Positions 26,151 through 34,253 of a DNA stretch of 40,579 nt are shown here, in pieces; the first letter of the stretch is position 1, and the number at the start of each line of letters is the position of its first letter. Below the pieces are notes generated by a model. It searched no databases. It worked only from the letters and a program-made list of their open reading frames with translations, and had not been told where the DNA came from. Origin of the DNA: Acidimicrobiia bacterium (GTDB lineage Bacteria; Actinomycetota; Acidimicrobiia; IMCC26256; JAENVU01); the NCBI GenBank assembly GCA_025361725.1, contig JANYJV010000009.1, positions 1 to 40,579 on the forward strand, written 5' to 3'. A program made the position numbers and the translations under genes.

Positions 26151-27035
26151 TCAAGTCTTGCAGTGATCACGGGCAGGTCTGCATACGTGCGGATGCCGGG
26201 GGCTGCCGCACAGCACACCGGAATCGCATTGACGACGGGTACTCCGGTGATCGTCATGCCGATGGCGTGGAAGTCCGCGGTGGTCATCGAACCGAGGTCC
26301 TCCTGCGCAGGCCAAATGTCCATCTTCATTCGGATCTTCGGGTCGCCATCCACCTCGACGACGTACCCGTGTTCGACGCTCCACGCCGGTTCGATATGGG
26401 AACTCATCACCCATCGTTGGTGGAGCTCGACGACGGCGTGGCCGTCCACGATCCCCTCCCGGACTGTCGGCGGGACGCCCCCAACCGAGATCGTCCATGT
26501 TGGCGTCGGGCGCGAACATCGCAACGTCCACGGACTCGGTGACCTTGACGCGTCTCACGTGCGCGCTCGCACCGGCCGCGACGGCGGCGAGTAGTTGCGT
26601 GTACCCGGGGTTCATCCCGCTGTCGAAGATGGTGGCGTTCCCGGCCTGCGCGGCGGCTTCGATCTCATTGCGTGCGACATCGCCGAGACTGCGACCGGTC
26701 AGGAACGCGGAGGACGTCACGACGTTCACTCCGGCACGAAGAAGCCTGCTGAGCTCCTCGACGTTCGGGAAGAGTGACGAGTACACGACACAGTCCGGAC
26801 GCAGCGCGAGGAGATGCTCGACGTCGTCAGTTGCCGTGACTCCGACGGGCTCCTCCAGTCCGACGAGTTCCGCCACGTCACGGCCGACCTTCTCCGGCGA
26901 GTATGCGAAGGCGCCGACGAGTTCCAGGTCATCACGCGCGAGCACTGCGCGTACGGTCTGGCGGGCGACGTTGCCGGTCGTCCACTGAATGACTCGCAAC
27001 GGTCGTTGCGCGCGCCGGACTTCGGTCTCGGTCAC
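26151..27035 (-). pseudogene. Broken NAD(P)-dependent dehydrogenase, DapB-like (amine dehydrogenase family)
   Basis: The first part, from GTG 27035, reads as a normal dihydrodipicolinate-reductase-like dehydrogenase: VIQWTTGNVARQTVRAVLARDDLELVG (Rossmann), GLEEPVGVTATDDVEHLLAL, NPGYTQLLAAVAAG, VTESVDVAMFAPDANMDDLGWGRPA. At about 26470 the sense continues in another frame with EGIVDGHAVVELHQRWVMSSHIEPAWSVEHGYVVEV through GMTITGVPVVNAIPVCCAAAPGIRTYADLPVITAR. In intact relatives some 60 residues lie between the two parts, so an internal deletion removed them and shifted the frame. The shifted frame runs on to 26009, overlapping the Calx-beta/SGNH gene. Both parts still look well conserved, so the loss is recent, or an assembly error. 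Confidence 0.8.
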
Positions 27036-27114
27036 TGATCCCCCATTGGCGGTTGCTGCCCGGGGTGAGTCTGCCCGCCAATGCGGGCGAGCGCTCAGGA
27101 GTGACGCGTGGGAG

Positions 27115-27555
27115 TCACCCGGTTGTCGCGGTCCAGGTGGAGTGCGACGGTCGCTCGGTCAGGGCTATCGCGAGGAGGCTGCCGAGTGCGACCACCGCAA
27201 CGAGTTCGGCCAGTTTGGAGATCACGGCCTCGGTGGTCCATCCGTTCTCGTTGAACCCCAGCAAACCGGAGGTGCGCGACAACGTGTACGCGCCGAGCGC
27301 GCTGGCGGCGAACCCGAGTCCGAGCGTTGCGGCGGGAACGGCCCACCGATCGAAGTGGAGCGACACCACGAGAAGCTCGGCGATGACGATCCCGGCGACC
27401 GCGTTGAGTGCGAACGAACGGCTGATGTCCAGGCCGGCGATCCGATCGATGCTGATACCGCGATAGCCGCCCCAGAAGTACAGGTAGAAGTGCATGTACG
27501 CGCTGACGGCTACGCCGGCTGCGCCGATGATGAGGTAGGTGCCTCGGGTTCTCAT
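27115..27555 (-). CDS. Four-helix membrane protein coupled to a cupredoxin
   Basis: A 146-residue protein with four predicted membrane helices: YLIIGAAGVAVSAYMHFYLYF, LNAVAGIVIAELLVVSLHF, AVPAATLGLGFAASALGAYTLS and VISKLAELVAVVALGSLLAIAL. The first helix has an H-x-Y-L-Y-F and several aromatic residues; a conserved-looking SIDRIAGLDISRSFALN loop follows. I do not recognise a family. Its ATG overlaps the cupredoxin stop by four bases (ATGA), so the two are made together; a membrane anchor or copper/electron partner for the cupredoxin is an inference from this. Confidence 0.8.
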   Translation of the reverse strand: MRTRGTYLIIGAAGVAVSAYMHFYLYFWGGYRGISIDRIAGLDISRSFALNAVAGIVIAELLVVSLHFDRWAVPAATLGLGFAASALGAYTLSRTSGLLGFNENGWTTEAVISKLAELVAVVALGSLLAIALTERPSHSTWTATTG

Positions 27556-27926
27556 TTCACGACCACCGTTCCGGTCATGTTGGCGTGGATCTTGCAATAG
27601 AACGCGAAGGTCCCGGATTTGCCGAGCGTGATGGTGGCGCTCCTGCCGGGGTCGAGCACCGGCGACGAGAAGCTGTTGTTGCGAGCCGAGAACGTGTGCG
27701 CAGCGGCATCGGCGTTCGTGACCTGGAGCCTCGTGCCTTTCGCGACCGTGAGCTTCGCCGGGCGAAACGCAAAGTTCTTGATCGTCACGCTCGGGACGCG
27801 GGTGGATGCCGCAGCAGCCGTGGTCGTGGACGCGCCCTTGACGGCGCGAGTTCCCATTGCTGCGATCGCGGCCAGGACCGGCACGAGGAGTACCAGCGCC
27901 GCCGTCGGTATTCGTCGATTGGTCAT
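27552..27926 (-). CDS. Exported cupredoxin (plastocyanin-like) with type 1 copper site
   Basis: A 124-residue protein: a membrane-spanning signal or anchor (residues 4-25, IPTAALVLLVPVLAAIAAMG), a Thr/Ala linker, then a cupredoxin domain (about 46-124) opening with VTIKNFAFRPAKLTVAKGTRLQVTN. The copper ligands are visible: His77 (AAHTFSA), Cys111, His114 and Met117 in FYCKIHANMTGTVVV. Such proteins carry electrons or copper outside the membrane. ATG 27926 has GGGAGC upstream; longer starts to 27989 are possible but less fitting. Translationally coupled to the membrane protein at 27115. Confidence 0.87.
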   Translation of the reverse strand: MTNRRIPTAALVLLVPVLAAIAAMGTRAVKGASTTTAAAASTRVPSVTIKNFAFRPAKLTVAKGTRLQVTNADAAAHTFSARNNSFSSPVLDPGRSATITLGKSGTFAFYCKIHANMTGTVVVK

Positions 27927-28092
27927 TTGATGCTCCCAGGCCCAGACCGCGATCCGACTCGTGTCGGCCGCTCCGATATGGATCGACACTGGTTCGGAAC
28001 CGAAGCGACCCGCGGATGGGTGCGGGCCGGGAAATCATGCCTCTCGTCGGTAACGAAGGCGACGCCCCTGGTGTCGTCGCCGGGTGATCGGA

Positions 28093-28755
28093 TCAGCGAC
28101 GTTCGAACCGGAGATGTACGACGTTCGGTGTGGCGATGTGCTCGGTACACCGGTACCCCGGCGGCGGTGCCGATTCGGGGAAGATCCGCTCGCCCCGACC
28201 GATGAGCATGGGCACCATGACGACGTGGAGCGTGTCGACGAGTTCGGCCGCCAGGTATTGACGAACCGTTTCCGCGCCGCCGATGAGCCGGACGTCCTTT
28301 CCATCGGCGGCGGCGAAGGCGCGCGCCAGCGCGTCGTCGATACCCGCGGTGGCGAAGTGGAATGTCGTGCCGCCCTCCATCGGGATCGACTCGCGCTCGT
28401 GGTGAGTGAGGACGAACGTGGGCGCGTGGTACGGCGGATTGTCACCCCACCAACCGGTCCAGCCGTCGTCGGTCCACGGGCCACGTGATGCTGTGAACAT
28501 GTTGCGTCCGAGGATGACGGCTCCGACGTTGTCGAAACTGTGCGCGACGTACGGATCGTCCGTGTTGTCGGCGTCCTCCGCTCCCCCTTCGATGCCGAGC
28601 ATCTTCCGACCGCTGGGCGTCTCGAACATCCAATCGGTGAATCCTTCGGTGGCATCGCCGAAGGGTTGCTCGAGCCGCTGATTGAGGCCGGCGGCGAAGC
28701 CGTCGATCGACATCATCAGGCAACGGACGACGAGCTGCGGTGCGTTCGTGGGCAT
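28093..28755 (-). CDS. Dihydrofolate-reductase-fold protein (RibD C-terminal family)
   Basis: A 220-residue protein of the RibD_C/DHFR-like family. Recognisable parts: LVVRCLMMSIDGFAAG (N-terminal strand and loop), AVILGRNMFTASRGPW, PTFVLTHHERES, DVRLIGGAETVRQYLAAELVDTLHVVMVPMLIGRGERIF. These bind NADPH and reduce unknown substrates; they are common orphan genes in actinobacteria. A TATATAT stretch (28761-28767) close to the ATG suggests a leaderless promoter. No clear operon partner. Confidence 0.88.
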   Translation of the reverse strand: MPTNAPQLVVRCLMMSIDGFAAGLNQRLEQPFGDATEGFTDWMFETPSGRKMLGIEGGAEDADNTDDPYVAHSFDNVGAVILGRNMFTASRGPWTDDGWTGWWGDNPPYHAPTFVLTHHERESIPMEGGTTFHFATAGIDDALARAFAAADGKDVRLIGGAETVRQYLAAELVDTLHVVMVPMLIGRGERIFPESAPPPGYRCTEHIATPNVVHLRFERR

Positions 28756-28760
28756 CTGCG

Positions 28761-28767
28761 ATATATA
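28761..28767 (-). promoter_or_regulatory. AT-rich -10 element for the DHFR-fold gene
   Basis: On the minus strand TATATAT lies five bases before ATG 28755, the only such AT run nearby. It fits the leaderless pattern. Confidence 0.45.
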
Positions 28768-28923
28768 TCAGCCGGCGCCGCCCAGTTCCCGTGTCGGTGT
28801 GGGACTGACCGTGGCGCCGCGTCACCGTCCCGGCCACTCCCCGTGATCGAAACCGGACATATTCGTGCTTCCTTCGGGTCCGTGTCGCGTCCTACGCTCG
28901 GTGGGTACTCGAGCGGCTGCGGA

Positions 28924-29142
28924 GTGAGTGTCGACGTGCGGAGGATCAGCAACAAAGCGTGGCGCTGTGACGCGTGCGGAGAAGAGTTGTTGATCAGACG
29001 CGGCCGCACGCCGGTCGGCATGCGCGTGACCGAACCTGACAATTTTCAGACCCGGGTGGTGACGGTGAACGGCGCGGTCGTGCACCAGTGTCGACACGAT
29101 GCTCGGCTCATCGCCGGGCAATTGGCGTTCGCCCTGGCCTGA
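28924..29142 (+). CDS. Small zinc-ribbon-like protein (about 72 residues)
   Basis: The frame from GTG 28924 gives SNKAWRCDACGEELLIRRGRTPVGM, then VVTVNGAVVHQCRHDARLIAGQ and a stop at 29140-29142. A CxxC pair and a later H-x-C-x2-H could bind one zinc ion. The codon usage looks like that of the neighbours. It is convergent with the broken sigma factor gene 12 bases away. Family not recognised; start uncertain (GTG 28936 also fits). Confidence 0.45.
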   Translation: MSVDVRRISNKAWRCDACGEELLIRRGRTPVGMRVTEPDNFQTRVVTVNGAVVHQCRHDARLIAGQLAFALA

Positions 29143-29153
29143 CTGCCGGGTCG

Positions 29154-29574
29154 TCATCGCTGCGTAGGAAGTTGGTTGAGGCGTGCCGCTTGGCGGGTCT
29201 GATAGTCACGTTCCGCGAGGTTGGGTGCGTTGCGCGCCGCGTGCGCGTAGAGGTCGGCCGCGGCTTTGAGATCGTCGTTCTTCTCATGAAGGTACGCCGC
29301 GACCGCGCTGTGTCGGGGCACGACGTTGTCGATCGCGGCCAGTGCCGCCAGTCCCGCGGGTGCGCCATCGGCTTCGCCGAGCGCTACCGCGCGATTCAGT
29401 CGGACGATTGGTGTGTCGGCGAACCGGAGCAGTTCGTCGTACCACTCCACAATCTGGACCCAGTCGGTCTCCTCGACGCTCTCCGCGTCGGCATGCAGCG
29501 CGGCGATCGCCGCCTGCGCCTGGTACTCGCCGAGTCGGGGAGAGTTCGCGAAGCGCGACGTCGTCCGCGATCAC
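29154..29574 (-). pseudogene. Deletion remnant of an ECF sigma factor (DUF6596-type)
   Basis: The frame from GTG 29574, overlapping the YciI stop as GTGA, encodes VIADDVALRELSPT, like the start of YciI-linked ECF sigma factors. Then the sense jumps to another frame with RLGEYQAQAAIAALHADAESVEETDWVQIVEWYDELLRF and ADTPIVRLNRAVALGEADG up to NLAERDYQTRQAARLNQ, which is the C-terminal part of the same family. The sigma-2 and sigma-4 regions (roughly 270 codons) are missing between them. Both ends are still recognisable, and the gene order YciI then sigma is the usual one. A non-functional remnant, or an assembly gap. Confidence 0.75.
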
Positions 29575-29978
29575 TGCGTGACGGTGGGCGGCGCGGCCAT
29601 GAAGGGGCGGACCTCGAGCCATTCGTGGATCGGCTCACCGTTGGCCCCGGGTGCAGCCGAGAGTTCACCTGCGAGTTCGACGGCCCGGTCGTAGCTGTCG
29701 ACGTCGATGATCATCCATCCGGCGATCAGGTCCTTGGTCTCCGCGAACGGTCCGTCGGTGATCGGCGGGCGCCCTTCACCGTCGGAGCGCACCCATACGC
29801 CATCGGACGAGAGCGCCTGACCATCGATGAACTCGCCGGTGCCCTCGAGCCGGGTGGCGAAGTCCTGCATGAACGTGATGTGGTCATCAACTTCTTCGGG
29901 TGTCCACTGGTCCATCGGGATGTTGTTCACGGGTTGCGGTGCGCCTCGATAGTGCTTCAGCAACAGGTACTTGGCCAT
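29571..29978 (-). CDS. YciI family protein (DGPF domain)
   Basis: A 135-residue protein with the DGPF signature in ITDGPFAETKDLIAGWMIIDVDSYDRAVELA and the opening MAKYLLLKHYRG. YciI-like proteins have a ferredoxin-like fold with a His-Asp pair; in actinobacteria the DGPF type is usually followed by an ECF sigma factor gene, as here, where the partner is broken. AAGGAG six bases upstream of ATG 29978 is a perfect Shine-Dalgarno sequence. Biochemical function of the group is not established. Confidence 0.92.
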   Translation of the reverse strand: MAKYLLLKHYRGAPQPVNNIPMDQWTPEEVDDHITFMQDFATRLEGTGEFIDGQALSSDGVWVRSDGEGRPPITDGPFAETKDLIAGWMIIDVDSYDRAVELAGELSAAPGANGEPIHEWLEVRPFMAAPPTVTQ

Positions 29979-29996
29979 GTGTTCTCCTTGTGTCGG

Positions 29997-30013
29997 CCGG
30001 CCTTGTTGGCCGG
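29997..30013. other. Stem-loop upstream of the YciI gene
   Basis: CCGGCC (29997-30002), loop TTGTT, GGCCGG (30008-30013) in the region between two divergent genes. It may be an operator or a 5' leader structure; no T-run follows. Confidence 0.35.
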
Positions 30014-30138
30014 TGCATCTCTGGGACGGAGCCGACTCCTGGTTCTCGACATCATCGCGGGAGGTTCCGACGATCGAAGGGCTTGGCTTCGCAGTCAGAC
30101 AGGCCGACGCAACGGGCCAGGGCGGAGGTGCCGCTCGC

Positions 30139-30144
30139 TACAAT
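30139..30144 (+). promoter_or_regulatory. -10 hexamer TACAAT
   Basis: TACAAT lies 12 bases before ATG 30157. A similar layout (TAAAAT, 12 bases, ATG) is seen at 36750-36768. The short leader leaves little room for a ribosome site. Confidence 0.5.
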
Positions 30145-30156
30145 CGATCCACTTCC

Positions 30157-30429
30157 ATGAGCGCGCTCTACGACATCCTGGCGGTCGAGCACCTCGACGG
30201 GTATTGGCTACGCCTGACCTTCGCCGATGGTCTCATTGCCGAAGTCGATCTCGCCGCGAAGTTCGCCGGGCCGGTTGGGCCGATGTTCGAAGCGCTCCGA
30301 GATCCGACGTTCTTCGGCCTCGTGTCGGTCGATCCCGAACTGGGGACAGTGACGTGGCCGAACGGAGCAGACCTGGCGCCGGACGTGCTCCACGAGGAAT
30401 CGATTCCCGTCGCACGATCGCACGGCTGA
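30157..30429 (+). CDS. DUF2442 domain protein
   Basis: A 90-residue protein: YDILAVEHLDGYWLRLTFADGLIAEVDLAAKFAGPVGPMFEALRDPTFFGLVSVDPELGTVTWPNGADLAPDVLHE, the usual DUF2442 pattern ending in W-P-N-G-A-D-L-A-P-D-x-L. These proteins often sit beside a DUF4160 partner in toxin-antitoxin-like pairs, but no such neighbour is present here. Start set by ATG 30157 behind TACAAT. Confidence 0.87.
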   Translation: MSALYDILAVEHLDGYWLRLTFADGLIAEVDLAAKFAGPVGPMFEALRDPTFFGLVSVDPELGTVTWPNGADLAPDVLHEESIPVARSHG

Positions 30430-30532
30430 GCCGTCGGTTCGTTGCCGGGTTGCGCCGGTGTGGGCGGCATACTCCCGGGTCACGTCAGGCGTCCGATCCC
30501 CGGGTCGACGCGCATCCTCCTCGGAGCCACCC

Positions 30533-32305
30533 ATGACCCGCCCTGATCCGTCGACCCGTGCCGAGGTCAAGGCCCGCTACGAGGCCGAGCGTGCGAAGCG
30601 CGTGCGGGAAGAGGGGCTCGGCCAGTACCACTCCCTCAGCGAGTACCACCTTGATCGGGACCCGTGGGCCGACCCGGACTTCACCCGTGAACCGATCACC
30701 GAACCGGTCGACGTCGTCGTCCTCGGCGGCGGCTGGGCCGGGATGCTCGCGGCGATCAACCTCACGAAGCGCGGGATCGACAACTTCCGGATCGTCGAGA
30801 AGGCCGCCGACTTCGGGGGCACCTGGTACTGGAACCGGTACCCCGGATGTATGTGCGACGTCGATGCCACGATCTATCTCCCGCTCCTCGAGGAGACCGA
30901 CTATATGCCGACGGAGAAGTACGCGAGCGCGTCGGAGATCTTCGGGTACTGCCAACTCCTCGGCCGCCACTTCGGCCTGTACGAGCACGCGCTCTTCCAG
31001 ACCGAAGTCGAATCCCTGACCTGGGACGACGACGCGCATCGCTGGGACCTCGTAACCCAGCGCGGTGACCACATCCGCACGCAGTTCTTCATCTCGGCGG
31101 GCGGCCTCATGCACAAGGCCAAGTTGCCGGGGATCGACGGCATCGAGCGCTTCGCCGGCACGGCGTTCCACACCACCCGCTGGGACTACGAGTTCACCGG
31201 CGGCAGTCCTACCGAGCCAATGGACCGGCTCGCCGACAAGGTGGTCGGCATCATCGGCACCGGCGCCACTTCGGTCCAGCTGGTGCCGCAGCTCGCCCGC
31301 GCCGCAAAGGAGGTCTACGTCTTCCAGCGCACGCCGTCGGCGATCGGTGTCCGCGGCCAACAACCGATCGACGACTCGTGGTTCCGTTCGCTCCCTCCTG
31401 GCTGGCAACAAGAGCGGACCCGCAACTTCACCGAGGTCGTCACCGGCAACCAACCCGACCGCGACTTGGTCGACGACGGCTGGACCGAGGCCATGCGCAC
31501 CGACACGCAGCGGATCCCGCCGACCGAAGAGGAACGCACCGAACTCGAGACCATCGACTTCGAGGTGATGGAGGCCATGCGCCGCCGTGTCGACGAGATC
31601 GTCCAGGATCCCGAGACCGCCGACAAGCTCAAGCCCTGGTACGGGAAACACTGCAAGCGGTTGTGCTTCCACGACGAGTACCTACCGGCGTTCAACCGGC
31701 CGAACGTGCACATCGTCGACACCGACGGTCGGGGTGTGCGGGAGATGGCGGCCGCGGGACCGGTCATCGACGGCACGGAGTACCCGCTCGACCTCCTCAT
31801 CTTCGCGTCCGGGTTCGAGATCACGACCGGCCTCGTCGGCCGGCTCGGCTTCGACCCGGTGGGTCGCGGCGGTCAGCGGCTCAGTGAGCGCTGGCACGAC
31901 GGCACCCACTCCTTGCACGGTGTCCTCACCGCGGAGTTCCCCAACTTCTTCGTCGTGAGCTTCATCCAGGCCGGCTTCGGTCTGAACTTCGTGCACTTCC
32001 TCTCGGAGTCGACGGCGCACATCACCGGGCTGATCGACCACTGCCTCTCGGATGGCATCGAGTCGATCGAGGCGACGGTCGAGGCCGAAGACGCGTGGCT
32101 GCAGACATTGTGGGATCGCTCGGGCGCGATCGCCGGATACAACAAGACCTGCACGCCGAGCTACGGCAACAGTGAAGGCGCGCGCACGATGCTCACCGCC
32201 CGCGGTGCCGTGTTCCCCGGATCACTCATGGACTACGCCGCGCACCTCGAGCAGTGGCGCGCCACTGGCACCCTCGAAGGCACCCGGGTCGTTCGCCGGG
32301 AGTGA
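30533..32305 (+). CDS. FAD-dependent Baeyer-Villiger monooxygenase
   Basis: Flavoprotein of 590 residues that should insert oxygen next to a ketone using NADPH and O2. It carries the FAD motif VVVLGGGWAGM, the type I signature GGTWYWNRYPGCMCDVD, the Baeyer-Villiger fingerprint FAGTAFHTTRWDY (F-x-G-x3-H-x3-W-D) and the NADPH motif GIIGTGATSVQLVP. An N-terminal extension of about 60 residues precedes the first nucleotide fold, as in the cyclopentadecanone/steroid-type enzymes. Stand-alone gene; ketone substrate unknown. It converges with the cyclase gene, 66 bases between stops. Confidence 0.95.
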   Translation: MTRPDPSTRAEVKARYEAERAKRVREEGLGQYHSLSEYHLDRDPWADPDFTREPITEPVDVVVLGGGWAGMLAAINLTKRGIDNFRIVEKAADFGGTWYWNRYPGCMCDVDATIYLPLLEETDYMPTEKYASASEIFGYCQLLGRHFGLYEHALFQTEVESLTWDDDAHRWDLVTQRGDHIRTQFFISAGGLMHKAKLPGIDGIERFAGTAFHTTRWDYEFTGGSPTEPMDRLADKVVGIIGTGATSVQLVPQLARAAKEVYVFQRTPSAIGVRGQQPIDDSWFRSLPPGWQQERTRNFTEVVTGNQPDRDLVDDGWTEAMRTDTQRIPPTEEERTELETIDFEVMEAMRRRVDEIVQDPETADKLKPWYGKHCKRLCFHDEYLPAFNRPNVHIVDTDGRGVREMAAAGPVIDGTEYPLDLLIFASGFEITTGLVGRLGFDPVGRGGQRLSERWHDGTHSLHGVLTAEFPNFFVVSFIQAGFGLNFVHFLSESTAHITGLIDHCLSDGIESIEATVEAEDAWLQTLWDRSGAIAGYNKTCTPSYGNSEGARTMLTARGAVFPGSLMDYAAHLEQWRATGTLEGTRVVRRE

Positions 32306-32371
32306 TCCTCGTCGGACTCGGTCGGCCACGGAGCGGTCGCGACGGCATCGGATGGTGTGGGTCGAGGGTCG

Positions 32372-33574
32372 CTACGCAGCCACGTCGACGACCGCGATCG
32401 CCGGGGCATCGCGGCGCGCCTTGTCGGTTGCGGTGGCCAGTTCCGCGAGTGCGGTGTAGTTCACGCGGTCGGGGTCGAGACCGAGCGCGGCGGCGTCGTC
32501 AACATCCAAGCGTTCGATGAGGCTCTTCGAGGCGAGCGCACGCCCGCCGGTCGCGCACGCTTCGATGCGGGCCGCTTCGTTGACCTCGTCGCCGAGTGCC
32601 GTGACCTCCGAACGTGCGCTGGTCGAGATGTTGCCGACGTACAGCGTGGATCCCCAGTGCAACCCGAAACGCAGAACGATCGCGTCGGCCCGCAGTCCGG
32701 AACGCTCGGCGACGTTGGCGACGGCGGCATTCAGGGCGCGGGTCGCGGTGATGCACGCGCGGGCTGCCGCAGATTCCGAACCGGAGACCTCGGCGAGAAA
32801 GAACGCGACGACGCCATCACCTACATGGCGACCGACGAGTCCGCCGGCATCGATGACGCACTGATCAGCGGCACGCACCAGGCGACGGCCGAGCGCGAAG
32901 TAGCTCGCAGTCGAGAGTCGCTTCGCCAGTGGCGAGGAGCCCTCCAGGTCGGCAAAGAGAATCGCCGCGGGTCGCCTTCCCGCGCGCGCCACGCTCTGGG
33001 CGCGTGCGATGTGACGCAGGTCCCCGCTCACCATGCTTCCGATCGTGCCCATACCCGCCGCTGGTTTGGTGATGATCGCGGTACCGGCCAGACGGCCCGA
33101 CTCGTCGCGTATGCGAATGGCAACAAGGGGGATCCCGTTGGTCTCGAAGAGGCCGGTCCCGCCGGCATCGAACGACAAGCCCGCCGACGTGGCCGGCGAG
33201 AGTTGATCGACCAGGTCACGCAACGAGGGATCCAGGATCTCACGCAACTCGTCGCGACCGCCCGGGGTGTCGGCGAGCACGTACCCGCCGATCCCGCTGA
33301 GCAAGGCCCGGTTGAGCTCTGTCGTGGTTGTCCCGTAGGTCCACTTCTCGCTCGCGCGTCGTGACGCGGAACCGAAGTAGTGCTCACCGAGTGCGAACGA
33401 TGCAAGCTCGCCCGCGCCGCCGAAGGTGCGGCGCATCTCGTCGGTCGCAAACACGGTTTGCCACCGATCGTCGACGACGACAGCCCAATGACCTGCATCG
33501 TTGAGCGACTTCGCAATGTCGGCGAGCGCCGGGTCCTCCGGCAGTGGGTATGACTGCACGCTGTCCGTCGGCAT
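32372..33574 (-). CDS. Class III adenylate/guanylate cyclase with N-terminal sensor domain
   Basis: A 400-residue cytoplasmic protein. Residues about 10-190 form a PAS-like sensor (LNDAGHWAVVVDDRWQTVFATDEMRRTFG). The catalytic domain follows (about 205-375): ILFADLEGSSPLAKRL with the first metal Asp, VGRHVGDGVVAFF with the second, and ALGDEVNEAARIEACA supplying the ribose Asn and transition-state Arg. All key residues are present, so it should make a cyclic nucleotide. The promoter TAGGGT (33581-33586) stands six bases before ATG. A second copy of this promoter and of the first six codons (MPTDSV) lies at about 34111-34200. Confidence 0.92.
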   Translation of the reverse strand: MPTDSVQSYPLPEDPALADIAKSLNDAGHWAVVVDDRWQTVFATDEMRRTFGGAGELASFALGEHYFGSASRRASEKWTYGTTTTELNRALLSGIGGYVLADTPGGRDELREILDPSLRDLVDQLSPATSAGLSFDAGGTGLFETNGIPLVAIRIRDESGRLAGTAIITKPAAGMGTIGSMVSGDLRHIARAQSVARAGRRPAAILFADLEGSSPLAKRLSTASYFALGRRLVRAADQCVIDAGGLVGRHVGDGVVAFFLAEVSGSESAAARACITATRALNAAVANVAERSGLRADAIVLRFGLHWGSTLYVGNISTSARSEVTALGDEVNEAARIEACATGGRALASKSLIERLDVDDAAALGLDPDRVNYTALAELATATDKARRDAPAIAVVDVAA

Positions 33575-33640
33575 CGGGGAACCCTACCGACCGACCGCGC
33601 CGTGGCCTCGCGAGCGGCGGCCCAACGGCCTGCGACGAAT
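33547..33640 (-). promoter_or_regulatory. Cyclase promoter and start region, copy 1
   Basis: Contains the TAGGGT hexamer (33581-33586) and the start of the cyclase gene. About 90 bases match 34111-34200 at roughly 80 percent, including the hexamer, the start codon and codons 2-6. Confidence 0.6.
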
Positions 33641-34253
33641 CGCCGGACGTCTCCTGTTGCTACGGTCGTCCGTCCTGGAGCGTGAGCAGAGAAACGTTAT
33701 GACTGATCCGTGGTGTCCATGGCCATGATCACGCGACGCGACAGCCGCCCACTTTGTTCCAGCCCAAGCATTCCAGAGCGCTGTACCAGAGGACGCGATA
33801 AGGCCGGAACGACGCACGGAATGACGCGTGCATCTCTCCGGTTCTTTTGTTTCGGCGTTGACGGAAGACCGGTTCGCGGCGCGAGCACCAACTGGACGCG
33901 CCGTGGGGCCGACCTCCTGACGCGCCGACGCACAGCCGCCGACTTGCGTCCACCGGCGGAGGCCTGCGCCTGCGCCATGTACGCCCAAGCAACGACGCGA
34001 ACAGAGCGTCAGACCACCCGGCAGGCGGATCGTCGAACCGCAGCCCGCACACGTCGCAGCACCAGCGCACGGGTTGAACTGACCTTGACCAACGCGGCGA
34101 GCTCAGTTCGCGGGTACGACTGACACTGTCCGTTGGCATCGGGAAACCTACCGATCCGCGCTATGGCTGCGCGAGCAGCCGCCCATCGACGTGCAACCGC
34201 AGCCTCGCCAGCTCATTCTCTACGCATGCGGGACCATTACCGTTACCACCGGC
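33575..34253. other. Gene-poor stretch holding a duplicated cyclase promoter
   Basis: This 679-base gap between the divergent cyclase and acyltransferase genes has no convincing intact gene. It holds the promoter copies described separately. A 136-codon minus-strand frame (33729-34139) begins at the second copy's ATG with MPTDSV and then diverges into low-complexity arginine-rich sequence with a C-x2-C pair (WCCDVCGLRFDD); I doubt that it is a functional protein. Other frames on both strands are equally arginine-rich. Confidence 0.5.
34111..34200 (-). repeat. Cyclase promoter and start region, copy 2
   Basis: Near copy of 33547-33640: hexamer TAGGTT (34145-34150), five bases, ATG 34139, then codons for PTDSV. 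Upstream bases also match. The rest of a cyclase gene does not follow, so this is a leftover of a duplicated gene or a duplicated promoter. Confidence 0.6.

Noticed and set aside
29154-29450. Stand-alone 98-codon gene on the minus strand
   Set aside because: It is the C-terminal end of an ECF sigma factor and the gene's own first codons lie directly upstream in another frame, so it is a remnant, not a gene.
33710-34139. Frames of about 136 codons on both strands in the cyclase gap
   Set aside because: Arginine-rich, no family resemblance, and the minus-strand one simply begins at the duplicated cyclase start.
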